DNA of 64,000 bases from Monocercomonoides exilis. Taxonomy: Eukaryota > Preaxostyla > Oxymonadida > Polymastigidae. Each line of letters begins with the position of its first letter. The stretch's first letter is position 1. The notes below the pieces were generated by a model. It saw only the letters and a program-made list of their open reading frames with translations. It did not search any database and was not told the origin of the DNA. Below, piece after piece: positions 11,921 through 23,863 of the stretch. Where the stretch lies: the NCBI GenBank assembly GCA_001643675.2, contig LSRY02000039.1, forward strand, positions 612,501 to 676,500, in the 5' to 3' direction. A program made the position numbers and the translations under genes.

Positions 11921-12929
11921 CTAGAACAGAACACTGCACTTCCCATCAAAATCAAACGTGATGTTGTGCTCTCGGCAGTTCGAAAAGAACTGTCCGTGCG
12001 GCACACGCGACAGCTCCGGCTGGTAGAACGGCTGCACGATCACAAAGCTGCATGTCGCCTCCGGAGAGAGACAGGCACACGCATGTGCAGAGGCGCTGGC
12101 TGGTCCACACGCCGCCTGAGGAGACACTCTCTCCACACCTGCCACCTGGCGCGGAGAGGCCGACCTGTGTGCCCCGCTCGAACAGCCCTGAGGCCGAGCA
12201 CAGGCAGAATGCGCTGAATCAGAGGACGGAGCACGCACATGCAAAGCGGCTGTGCCACGGCGGCGCGGAAGGAGGTAGTTTCCAGACGCAATCTCGATGC
12301 ACCCCTGCAGCATATACGACATCCACCTGAACGCCGACGACGCTGCCAGCGGGCCCACCGAAAGATCCACCGCACACATCCGCAGCGACTCCCACTCGTC
12401 CACAAACACACAATACGAAACACTAAACACCCCAATCATCCCTTTCCCGTGGCACACTTGCCCAATCGCATACGTCGCATCCCGCAGAGCAATCGACGGC
12501 ACACTTTCCTGCGGCACAACCTCCTCTATCGCAACAAACTCGTCCATCCTCTCTCTCTGCCTGTCCGAGCTCAAATGCAACGTCACTCCATCCGATGCCA
12601 AACACCCACCCCCACCCACACCCACACCCCCTTCTCTTCTCTTCTCTCTTCTCCCAAACAGCCTCTCCCCAATGAACGTGATGCTCATCGTCCCGTCCAG
12701 CTGTATCATCCCTTCCACAACTGGCTTCTCCACGATCAGCTCTCGCTCTGTACACTGCTCCATCAGCTCCTCTTTCACCATCACCATTATAAGATTGCAC
12801 CTCCATCCCCCATTCGCTCATTCTCCTTCAACAATCGCATGCTTCAGATTCACAGGAACACTCAGCAGAAATTTTTCGTCCAGTGATTGGACATCATCAT
12901 CATCATTTTCATCGGCTGCATCATCATAA
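11921..12929 (-). pseudogene. Unidentified gene, copy 1 of an inverted pair (other copy at 56039-57545)
   Basis: The minus strand from 12929 reads an Asp-rich start, LDEKFLLSVPVNLKHAIVEGE, split as LDEKFLLSVP and VNLKHAIVEGE, then TGA at 12820-12818, then continues in frame with LMEQCTERELIVEKPVVEG and LDGTMSITFIGERLFG. The other copy has LDVESLLCVP, then LVELCAERERIVGKPVVEG and PDGTMSFTFIERG, with Ser where this copy has TGA. After that, this copy stays open to 11921 for another 240 residues with KGMIGVFSVSYCVFVDEWES and a Cys/Ala-rich end. The block is much more GC-rich than its surroundings. I do not recognise the family. Confidence 0.6.
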
Positions 12930-14715
12930 CGCTTTCTTTTATATCACCTGAGCATTGGAAAAAATAAAGATTATTTTCATTAATTTCTTCTTCTTCTTCA
13001 TCTGTATCTTCTTCTACTACTGCTTCTTCTTCTTCTTCTTCAATCTCTTTCTTATTCGCATTAACTCCTATTTTTCTTTATTGTTGTTCAAACTTCTTTC
13101 AAACATTTGCAATCGTCATGTACTTCCTCAACTTTATTCCCCTCATATTTCCGAAATAGTGAGCACTCAGCTGCTTCTCACTCCTCATCTCATCAAATGA
13201 ATTTGTTATTTGTCCATTTCGAACAATATCGTTACGCCCTGACTACCAGCAAAAAATGAAAATGAAAATACATAAAAAATTCTTTGATGAACACAAACAA
13301 ATAATAAAGTTCATTATTCACCTCTTTATGTTGGTATAATGGAAGCTCATGCTTCTACACGCATTCCAGCAATTAGAATAATCGACTTTCACTTCCATCA
13401 GAAAAACACAGTTGCAATCTGATCGGACTCATCACTGCAAAAAACTTATCTATTCCAGCCACCACATTTTGAATACATGGAATATTTACTCTTTGGGTTC
13501 TTGTGTCACTTTTGTTGAATTTTGCTTCATTTTGTCGTTTCCATAACAGATTTGGAGTAGATTAAATAAAGGCACAACTCGATGCATCGTGGCAGAATGG
13601 ATATGCAAATGAGATTGAGGCAACCAGCTGTATTTATTGTGCTTGTGGAAGGATTTTAGTGGTTGGGGAGAAGCAGGGTTTTGAAGGGGACTGGAGAGTG
13701 TGAGGTTTTTTTTATTTTGGGGAGAGAGAGAGAGAGATATTTTTGTGAGGTTTTGTTGTGGAAATTGATGTGAGGGAGATGGATTGGCATAAGATTTGGA
13801 AGGGCTTTTTTTGAGATTTTTACCGGAATGAGGAGTGGGAATTGCGTTTATTATAGGAGAAATGGAATTTGATGTGGAGGAGATGGAGCGAGGCGGGGCA
13901 ACAGAAGAAAAAAAAATGTGTGGGGCAAAAAGAACATATTTATTGGAGGGGAAGATATTGGGGGAAAGAAGGAGGGCAGTGGAAGAAATGGAAAAGGGAT
14001 GTTATTTTTTTTTCCAAAAAACAGAGAGAAGGAGGAGGCATATGGGGCGGAGCAAAGAGAAGAGATTTTGTGGATGTATGTTTGATAAGAAAGAGAAGTG
14101 GGGTTGAAGAAAAAAAAAGTGAAGAAAAATATTCTTCACATTTTTATATAATTTATTTTGTGAACCGTTTGGACGCGCCTCTCATTTGCAGGGCAAGCGT
14201 TGGAGGCTAAAGCGGAGGAAGGCGGGAAGAAGGAACATCAGCGCTGGCACTTTGCATTGGGGGTGTGGAGGCAGAGGAAGATGAGGAGTTGACTATGGGA
14301 GGTGCTTTCCAATGGAAAGAGACAGAAAAAGGATGGAGGTTTTTATTTTTTTTTTTATTTTTGGTTGGAAGAAGGGCAATGGGAGATGGGGAGACAGGGG
14401 TTGTGATATTCGGTGGAGTGGTATTGTTGTTGTTTTGAGGGGAAATGGAGAGAAGAAGAGGGCAATACAGCGAAAAGGGATGGGAAGGGATTCTTCAGAT
14501 GGAATCTTCTTCTTTGCCAGTTTTTTATAGAATGGAGTTTGTGGAGGTTATTTGAGTTTTGGAAGAATACAGAATAGCGCATTAAATTTTTTTGGAAGGC
14601 AGAAAGGAGGTGATAATATTTTCATTGAAATTAACAAGAGAGATGGATCAAAATAGTATTAAAGATTAAAGGAAATGATATATATAGAAGAAGAATAAGA
14701 GGAAAACGAAGAAAT
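12930..14715. other. Purine-rich stretch without a recognisable gene
   Basis: 12955-13030 is T/C-rich with (TTC)n; 13650-14540 is strongly G/A-rich on the plus strand. Several open frames run through it on both strands, but their residues are Glu/Lys/Gly or Ser/Pro repeats produced by composition. I see no family match. Confidence 0.35.
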
Positions 14716-17700
14716 CACAAAATTAAGCCTGTGTGACATGACAAATCAAAAAAGTTGTGTCAGTCAAAACTGATCGCATGGACCCATTAAACTTTTAAAA
14801 TATCCATTATTGATCAATTCTCAATTTGGTATTTATCATTTTCATATTAATAGGTTATTGAATAAGAAAGTTTGTGATTTTATTTAAATGATTCTTGAAG
14901 CCATTATTTATATTTTTTCACAAATTTTGAAGCTTTTTTTATTCGATGATTAAATGCTTGATCAGAAAATATTGAGTTACTCAAGTTGAATAAACGCTTA
15001 TAGAAATCAAAATATTCTATATTATTTACAAATAGAAAGAGTTGATGTATTTGTAAGCTCGTTTTTCGAGAATGCTATTATTCGATAAACAAATGAAATG
15101 TATTTTGTATAATTACAAACTGATTACGTTCTTTAGAATTTATTGAAAATGATCTGTTCAAGAGATTCACAACGAAATGTTCATTCATTGGTATTCAGAA
15201 ACATTCAACTTGAAAATATAAGCCAACATTTCATAACAGGAGTGGATTAATTTCAAAAAAATAGGTTGATGAATAATATGTTACAGCAATTGTTAAAACG
15301 AATATTAAAAAATAGACTTTATAAGTAGTACAACTGAGAAAAGCATTGCAATGTCTGGAAACAACAGGGAAGGAACCTTTTACTCAGTAGAATTGGTCTA
15401 TCCATTGAACGCATTTGCATTCAGATTAACAAGATCAACTTTCTCTGTAGAAGGAAGCAAAATTGTGCTTGATTGTGAAATAACACTGATGTTAATTGAT
15501 GGCGATCCTTCATTTTCATTATCAACCACATTTTTGGCACAGAAGAAGTTAACGTTGCAGAATATGAAAATTATCTTTTTTCTTAATCATCCAACTTGAC
15601 GAAAAGCATCATCAATAAATCCCTTCCATTTGTGTCTGAAATTTTGGTACAAATTTTATTGGATTCTTTAAACGGTTTTGATTGAAGTTATCCAATGAAT
15701 GCCATTCTTGTTGTTCTTTTCGAACGTGAACTTGAATCAATTATTTTTCTGGAATGATTATCAGGCAATTAATACGTAGAAAAGTTGATTTGCAATCAGG
15801 CTATAAAATTCAATATTAAAGCACGAAAATTTTCTTTCAAAGACAAAAAGCACTGTGCCCGCAGCCTTCTATTTGGTAAAAATTGTTTCGTCGAATTTTT
15901 AATACAAAAACAACGTTTCTTTTTTAAAAGAGATGTGTATGTGAGATGCCACTCAATCGATACACAAATAGTTGATGAGCAATTCTTGCTGGATTTCAGA
16001 TTGCCATTTGTGAAGAAGCTGGCAATATGGGGCTGCACAACAGATACCTTTCTGGATGAAGAAGATCTTCTGCTGAGGGTTGTGAAATATCAGAGCGAGA
16101 CGATATTTGTCTCAGCTATCGCAGACAACCACACGGACAACAATGTGAAGTGTTCAGCGCGTCATGCCACTTATTGAGCTTTAGGGTGCAGTCGATCGTT
16201 CCGTCTCAATAATCTCAGCTGTTGGTATCACTCCAGACAGCCATCTGCGCGCCATGCAGCGCAACCAGCATGAACATCCGCTCTCGAGTTCCCGTCCTCT
16301 GCGCTCGTCCACTCAACTCTTCCATTCAGCGCTACCCTGTAATCATCGTAAACACTGCAAACGTCCTTATCGAATGTCTCTTCTTTTTCATCAGTTCATC
16401 CTTTTCGCACACTTGCAATTCTGTTACGTCATGCCAATTAAGTTCTCTTGAATTTCTCTGTCCAGTTTGTTTTCTCTTCCACCTCGCAAGCTGCACATTA
16501 AGTTCTCCACAACTTCTTCCTGCTCGCAGTTGAAGGTTGCTCCTTGAATGGCAACTTGTTCTCCGTCCTTCACCTCACGTTCACTCTTCTGCTTTTCCTC
16601 CTTTCCACTGCAGAATACTTCGCGCCTGCATATATTAACCTCCAGCTCCTCCAGCTATCAGTCATCTACTTCAAGTTACGCAAGTTCTGGAGCTCTATGG
16701 TGCACGGATTGGGTGCGGAGCATCTGGTGTTTTCGCAGGACATCATCCTCAGCCTCTCCTCCACAACAGCACAAGGCATCGACTTTTCTATCTTCTCTTT
16801 CCGCATCTGCACAAACACACACGCCAGCACCAACACCAGCACCAGCGCCTCCTTCGACTCGTCTGTGCTTTTTGTGCCTTTCCCACCTGAGCAAATTTCC
16901 CTTCTAAACTGCAAGTGCTTGTATCATAATCTATCCTCAAGCAGCGAAGCAGTGAACAGACACTGAAAGGGAGCGCTGTGAGCGTGAGGAATGTTCCAGA
17001 ACTCTCGCTTGTTGTGTGATTTATTGAGAGAACTCATAAAAAAATGCTCTTCGAAATAGCACTGAGACAGCTGAAACAACATCTCCTCGTTCATATATGC
17101 AACACAACAGCAGCCATCATCTATCTCAATTTGGAAAGCCCGTCTGATGGAGCGCTGTCTGTCTCGGGAGGAACTGTTCGTATCGGAGATGCAAAGTTTG
17201 TGAGCAACAGCCCTTCAGCCAGCAGCTATCAGTCTGCCCTCCGGAACATCGCCTGCTCCGATGGGGCTTCGCTGACACTGGCGAGCTTGAAAGGGGGAGA
17301 CGGAGCGAAAGACAACACCTCCCTGTGGATACTGGACAGCGAACGCACACTTGCTGGCATCCCCTTCCACAGGCTGTCTCCATTCTTCATTTCAACACTC
17401 CATTCCGCTTTCGAGGTGGTAAACGAAGCAGAGACAATGAGCGAGATCACGATAAGATTCAAGGGAGAGCTCCTTTTCCCTTGCAATCAATCGTTCCGGC
17501 TGGCAACAACGACCGGAACAGAGGAATTGCTTCATCGGTTCGAGTTTGATGCAAAAGGGCTTGCCTCGGAAAAGGAGACCTTTGGTGTTATACAAGGGAG
17601 CATTCTTCGAGAGGTACTAGAAGAGGCAGAGGTGTCCGTGTGTCTGCTCTTTGGCAATGCAGAATCTCCTAACTCAACTCAGCCTTCATTTTGAAGAATG

Positions 17701-19313
17701 CAAGTGAAGCAAAGGGAAATGGAAATGATAAAGTTGTTGAAGGAGGAAAAGAAGGAAAATCATTATGGTTATTGATAATTGCTATCATATTTGTTGTTCT
17801 GTTTTTGATAGTTTTTGTTGTGTCTATTATCCTGGCTGTTCGATGGAGAAAACAAAAGAGACGGGCTGAAGATCTGAGAGAGATTGTGAATGATAATATT
17901 AGAAAAGATCCGAAACTAATTGAGATGGTGACGATGGAGATGTCACCAGAGGAGCAGTGGAGGAGAGCAGAAAGAGAGGCTGAGAAGAATAATGAAGAGA
18001 GGATCAAGAAGAGGGTATATGCGAAAAGCCTTCAGCATTCAGAATCATCAGAGCATCTTCTCTCTGAAAGTGGATCAACAGAATATATCCTTGGAAGAGA
18101 TTCAGACAAGATTCCAGAATGGATGCTGGAGAAGGCTGATGAGAAAGAAGAAGAAGAGACAAGAAAGAGAACGCCATCACCATCAATATCTTCGACATGT
18201 TCAATTGATTCAGAAACAACTTTTGTTCTGCGAGAGATCTGTGTCCAACCACATCAGTTAAGTTGAACTTTATTGATCTAATGGACTGTTTAACTGCATA
18301 TGAAAAACTGATTACTGACTTTTGAGTTTTTCAGTTCATGCTGCTGGACGGATTAAGAAAAAGGAGAGGGATATTGGTATTTGTAATTATTATACGCATA
18401 AATGATTAAAAGAATAAGTATAGATTTGCATTCGTTACATATAATTTAATATTTTTATTCATCATCAATAAATATTTATTTAATAAGTGCAAGTATCAAA
18501 AGGAAGTAACTGTTTTATATAATTCAAAGTAATACATGTTTAGAGAAATTTAGAAAAAATATACAACTTTTTATAAAGATTTCTTAAAGTTTATTAAAAA
18601 TTTTTCATATGTGTAACATTGTAAATAACAAATGTTGAACAGTGTTCAAAATGATAACAGCAACAATCAAGAAGAAATGTGTTTATGTATCAGTTCTTCA
18701 TGTCTTCGACTCTTCGAAAAAACTGAAAATAATGATCAACATAAAGAATTCATGAGAATAGAAAGAAATTGAAAAAAATTCTAAAGAATTGAAAAATAAA
18801 AATACAAAATTCAACCAAAAAATTACGATATTTTACAAAAAAGTCATTCAAAACTGCATAAATCCAATTCAGCAATCAAACAAAATATATTTCATTTGTT
18901 CAGATCATTTAGTGACAAATGAAATTTTTCCTTATAAATAAACAAAATACATTAGCTTTTCGATTTCAGCTTGAATTAAGGAGTGCTATGAAAAATGATA
19001 AAATGACAGATCTGACTTGTCAGTGACAGATCTGACAAGTGACAAAACCACTATATATTTTTTTGATCTATTTGTCACTCGTAAAAAATGCTATCTGAAT
19101 TAGTTAAAATTTCTTTAAAAAGTTGAATAAAATAAAATACAATGTCATAAAAATATTCTTTTCCGAATAAAACAAAAAAATTTTCAATTTTTGATATTTT
19201 CACGAAATTTTGCTGAGTGACAAAAAAAATGACAAATCGAAAAAGTCATGTCTGTCATTTTTGTAAATTTTCATGTTTTTCATGTCATGTCACACAGGAT
19301 TACACAAAATTTA
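14716..19313. mobile_element. TIR element with 11-bp target duplication, carrying a surface-protein fragment
   Basis: The inner ends are a perfect 16-bp inverted repeat, CCTGTGTGACATGACA at 14728-14743 and its reverse complement at 19283-19298. Directly outside lie CACAAAATTAA (14716-14726) and CACAAAATTTA (19303-19313), an 11-bp direct repeat with one mismatch that fits a target-site duplication. Element length between the duplications is 4576 bp. Near the right end are tandem GACAGATCTGAC motifs (18996-19050). The length of the duplication and the TIR style fit Mutator-like (MULE) elements, but no transposase is visible inside; the interior is POMP-like sequence. It may be a non-autonomous element that captured host sequence, or two nested events. 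Confidence 0.6.
15351..18365 (+). pseudogene. POMP-like surface protein, C-terminal half with membrane tail, broken
   Basis: Plus-strand blocks follow the order of a POMP-like protein. 15351-15599: short beta-type block. 16200-16970: frame-broken Ser-rich region. 17044-17694: SVSGGTVRIGDAKFVSNSPS, CSDGASLTLASLKGGDG, KDNTSLWILDSERTLAGIP and SVCLLFGNAESPNSTQ, typical of the segment just before the membrane. 17691-18266: GGKEGKSLWLLIIAIIFVVL (start of a single transmembrane helix), RWRKQKRRAEDLREIVND, VTMEMSPEEQWRRAEREAE and a cytoplasmic Ser-rich tail. A frame change joins 17694 to 17691 and another occurs near 18225, where RDLCPTTS continues in the next frame. In relatives the tail goes on to a kinase-like end; here it dies out by about 18365. 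Confidence 0.65.
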
Positions 19314-20690
19314 CAGTTATCGATATCATTGACAACCTTAATAGCGTTGCATAATTACAGCTAATTATCAGTATCTAAATTGTTTTTCTTTAAAACTTAT
19401 ATGACTTTTTAACAAGAAATGGAAACATTCCACCCCTCCCCTCCCCTCCCAGGAAATATTCATTACTGAAAAAAATCAACATTAGAACCATTTTTGGATA
19501 ATAGGTGGTGCTCTTCATTCATTTTTGATGAATTCTTTATGTTTCACAATAATGAAAAATTTCACAAATATCTTAGCAATATTTTTTTTATATGTTAATT
19601 GTTGACAATCATTTGTTGTTAAAAAACATTTCAATAATCGTTTTAAATTTAACAATTATATTTTTTTTATTAACGATTGTCACAAAAAACGAAAAATGAT
19701 ATATTTCGCATTAATTGTTGTTAAATGTTCTTAAAATTGAACAAAACATATTAAATAAAATTTGTGATAAATAAACTGCGAAATGTGAATGCAGCTATTT
19801 TCAAAAGAAAAATGAAGATCTTCCCACAATTTTTATAAAACTTAAAATTTGTTGGTGAAACTTAAAATAACTACCTTATTTTCTATTTTTCTGGAAAATT
19901 TCAAAATTTCTTGATAATTTCAAAATAACATGCACGAATTTCAAAAATTTTTCAAAAATTTCACAATTACACAAAAATTGTGCAATTCATCTATTATTTC
20001 ATTTTTTCTCTATTGAACAAGTTACACATTTTTCCATTCTTGTTTTTGTTGTGTTAATTATATGGGGGAAAATACGGACTTTCAAGCTTTTTTTGCACAA
20101 GGCATTAAAAAATTGCTTCAATCATTTCTTTATAACGCTCACTCAGATTTCAAAATAAATATGATTTTCACATCCGAAAACAGATGTCGTTGAAATAAAA
20201 ACTTTAAATTTTCCAACATTTCGCGAATGTCAAAAAATGGACCCATTTTTATTTTGTTTTTTGATATAAAAAAGTCAATAAAAAGTGCATAATATTTCTT
20301 CGAAAATACCTAAAGTCAAATATATTTCCCCATATGAGAGATACAAACACGTTTTATGTTTATTTTTTTCAAATTTTTTTCAAACGTATGAAGTCCATTT
20401 GAGTTTTTGCTTTTGCACAGGTTATTTCGAGCATTGAAGTGTGTGCTAACTTAGATAACTTCAAATCGATTATCAATTTTCAAAAGTGCACTGTTTTTTT
20501 GTAAATTGTATTTTTTGTTTTAATGAAAAATGTAATAATCAATTTAACAATGTGTTCAATGATGATATCGAAGCTCATGATAATTTTGACACCAAAGCCT
20601 TTCTCAAATTCTCATATATTCGTATGTTAAATAATTAACTTATTTATTTTTTGTATCTTTCCTAAAAAAGAAAAAACGAAAAAAGAATAA
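18366..20690. other. AT-rich stretch with element end and repeat copy 2
   Basis: Holds the right end of the 14.7-19.3 kb element. At 19840-19996 it has a minus-strand copy of the dispersed repeat (TAGATGAATTG at its start, then several TTTGAAATT repeats), facing the copy at 9584. No gene is visible. Confidence 0.5.
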
Positions 20691-20699
20691 ATTTGAAGA

Positions 20700-23534
20700 C
20701 AAGGAGGATTTTGACAGCAGATCTTCCGTTGAACGCTTCTTCATAAAGCAACATCAACAATGGAGCATCAAGTCCGTGTTCTTCGATATTCTCTCTTCAG
20801 AACAGCTACAAAATCGAAGTTGTTGGATGCACGTTCCAAACACTCAGCTCAGAAGGATGCAAAAAGGAAGGAGCGATGACTTTTGAGCTGAAAGTGGCAG
20901 ATGGACAGCTGAAGATGAGCAATGTTGGGGTGACGAACAGCATCTGCAGCAGTTCTGAAGGATGTGGCGGAGGAATCTATTTGACATGTGCAACAGACAA
21001 CAATGACAGATATTCATTTTCAGAGATAAGTGTTGGAGGAAACAAGGCACATCAGGGACGAGACATGTTTATTGCAGCGAATGAAATGAGGAAGTGAGTT
21101 TATTATTTGTTGTTTGCGTTTGTTCGACTTTCAAAGGAAAAAGTGGGTTTTTGTATTTGAGCTGCTGCAATTCAATATATGGATTCTCTTTGGCTGATTT
21201 TATGTTTTCTGAGAATGAAGCATTTGTTGGAAGAAACATGTACATATTGAGCTCCGATTTGAATTCTTCAGTTGTCATTGAAAGGTTGATGTTTGATTGG
21301 ACTGAATGGAAAAACACAACAGCTTTCTTTGGGGCAGATGGAGTGAACTTTACAGAAGGCATTTCTTTGGACAAGCTGCTGTTTGAGCACACAGACACTT
21401 CTGTTGTTGTGTTGCCGAGTGGAAGAGACATTCGCGGATGCGGATCAGAAAGGGAGCCTTGTCTGTCGTTTTGGGAAGGGATGAGGCATTTCAGAGAAGG
21501 AATTCAGTTCAGAGAAATAAAAATCAACACAAGTGTTGCCATTTCAGACGAGTTGGACCTTTCAAACAGTTCAATAAGCCCAGCTATTCCTTCTTCTCCG
21601 GCTATTCTTCTTCTTCCTCTTCTGATGAGCCTTCCTCAGATGAATGCACAATCAATGTTAGAAAAACAATTCATTCTCTTTCTGAGCCTTCTGAGGCTGT
21701 GCTCACAAACAAGCTCATGCTCACATTCACCTCCATCAACTTCTGTCTGCCTTCGTCTTTCGAAACACCACAAAAGGAACTTCTTTTCACTGAGACAGGA
21801 ACAGCCACGCTAAACAAATGCTCCTTTGCGATGCAGACAACAGAAGAAGGCATTGCGTTTGTGCTTTTCCATGTTTCGTCTGGGACACTTTCGATTGAAG
21901 AGTCCAAAATGGTCGAGCTCTCCTTTGCGACATCGGCCATCCGGCTTGCTGCGCCGGCTGCACATTTTGTGGCAAGCGCGTTTTCTGTTGATGTTTTGAA
22001 TTTTGCAGATGGATTGTTTATTTTTGTGGGCGATGCAGAAGAGAAGGGGGATGAGGAATCAGTCTTATCAGGGAATGGCAAAGAAAAGAAAGCAAGCAAA
22101 GAAGCGAGCGAAATCAAACTGGAGAATCTTCAGTGGCATCTCATCCGTGGCACAAATGCAAAGGCATCGATCATTTCTTATGAGAGCGCGCTGTCTGTGG
22201 AGCTGACGATGGACAACTCGACATTCAGCGACTGCAACAGCGAGTCTCAGCTGGGAGGGGCGTTTTGTGTGTGGATGAAGGAAAGCTCAGACTGTTCGAC
22301 TTGCTGTTGGGAAAATGAGGGATGAATACAGGAAAATCTGTTTTCTTTTGTGACATGTGCGTGTTCAACAAGTGAAGGAAGAGGAGGCGCAATTGTGTTA
22401 AACTGCCTGAACGATACAGAAGATTCAGATGCTCCGTCATTGGAGAAAGCGAAGGCGCGTATGGTTAAATTTCAACTGATTCAGTTTTCTTTGAACAGAG
22501 CGAGTGTGGGGAAGGATTTTTTCATTGTCTGCCGATCGATTGCTGAGCAGATCAACGAGGTGCTGTTTGTGATGGACTTCAGTGAGTTGGCCTTTGACAG
22601 AGAAAATGCCATCTTCGGGATGGACAAAGAAAACGAGGGGCCAATTGATTTGGTGCCATTTATTGTGTTCTACAAGTCAGAGCAAGTATTTGTGTCAGGA
22701 GAGAAAGGGAAGAACGAGAAGGACTGCGGGCGAAGGGAAGACACGTGTGAGACGCTGAGCGAGGCTGTGCGGCATCTGAACGACGAGCCGTACCAGAACG
22801 TGCTGGTGGTGAAGAAGGCAGCTGTTTCAGCAGAGACAGCCATTTCATCAGCGACTGTGCAGACAGTCGGAGTCAGCCTAGCTGTTTTTGAGTTCAACTC
22901 CGAAATCGCTCAGATGGATGGAAGTGCCGATTGTGTGTCTTCGTCTGAGGAGTGCAGTATTTAGGGGATGGACATCGTCTTCGGCCCCAGCTTCGCTTCG
23001 GCGCATCGCTCTGTCTTTGGAGTGAGGAGCGGAAATCTGATGCTGGGCGAATGCACAATCACGTTAGAAGAGTCAGTGTTGTTTTTAAACACCATTATTT
23101 GTATCAAGTGTAATTGTTGATGGTTAAATAATGTTACTCACTCTGTGATCATCTTGCAAAAATCAATGGAACAGCCATCAGCAGAAGCGTTTGGTGAAAA
23201 GTGATTTGTTTGTTTTTCTTTTGCTTTGACTTCATCTTAATTTTTTTCATCTTTGTATTCTTCGTTATCTTTGTTAAAGCAAAAAGCAGGTGAATCATTA
23301 ATTGAGATTTTCTCAAACTCCACTGCAGCATTGATTGAAGTTAACTTCAAAGAGCTGTCTTTATTTGTTGTGTCTGCTGTTTCCTCTCAGTCACCAAATT
23401 CATTATCAGTGCAAGTCATTCCTCTTTCATATCGCGCACTGAAGCAAATACTTGATCGCTTTAATTTTCTGGATAACTTCCATAAATTTATTTCATTGAA
23501 TTCAGTTTGCAAATTTTGTCAGAAGATCAAATAG
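20700..23534 (+). pseudogene. Long POMP-like surface protein remnant with several frame breaks
   Basis: Consecutive plus-strand frames give an extended POMP-like sequence: SEGCGGGIYLTCATDNNDR, GGNKAHQGRDMFIAAN, ENEAFVGRNMYILSSDLNSS, then the linker SGRDIRGCGSEREPCLSFWE that precedes each repeat module; a second module with SSGTLSIEESKM and QLGGAFCVW; then SEGRGGAIVLNCLNDTED, SLNRASVGKDFFIV and a second linker, EKDCGRREDTCETLSEAV. This two-module pattern is characteristic of the oxymonad surface family. Breaks are seen near 21560 (change of frame), at 22323-22325 (TGA) and 22962-22964 (TAG). 23253-23534 is a further Ser-rich block. One splice (ATGAGGAAGTGAGTTT, about 21087) may be a true intron. 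The membrane tail is missing. It is not a functional gene as it stands. Confidence 0.65.
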
Positions 23535-23863
23535 TTCGCAATAGCAGTTTGTCCAAGAAAGCTTTCAAATAATGTTTTTCATATCCTAAACTTTGGAAAA
23601 GAATATTTCTAAATAAAATGAAAACGCAAAGATTTTATTTGTTTTGAATTCCAACAGTCAAAAATTATGATGTGAAAATTTCTCAAAAAGTTTTTAGCAA
23701 ACGATGATAAAATAATACTATTTAATTCCTTGTTGCGAGATAATAAAGCTCCAAGCCTTCATGAATAAAATTAAATAAAAATAGGAAAGTTTGAAAATAT
23801 TAATGGGATAGATCAAATGAAAAAATAGAAAGTTATTAACATTGCATTTTCAACGAATAAAAA

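Noticed and set aside
12052-12929. Long plus-strand open frames rich in His, Pro and Arg across 12.05-12.93 kb
   Set aside because: They are antisense to the unknown minus-strand gene, whose frame is supported by its paralogue at 57.2 kb; the plus-strand text has no family likeness.
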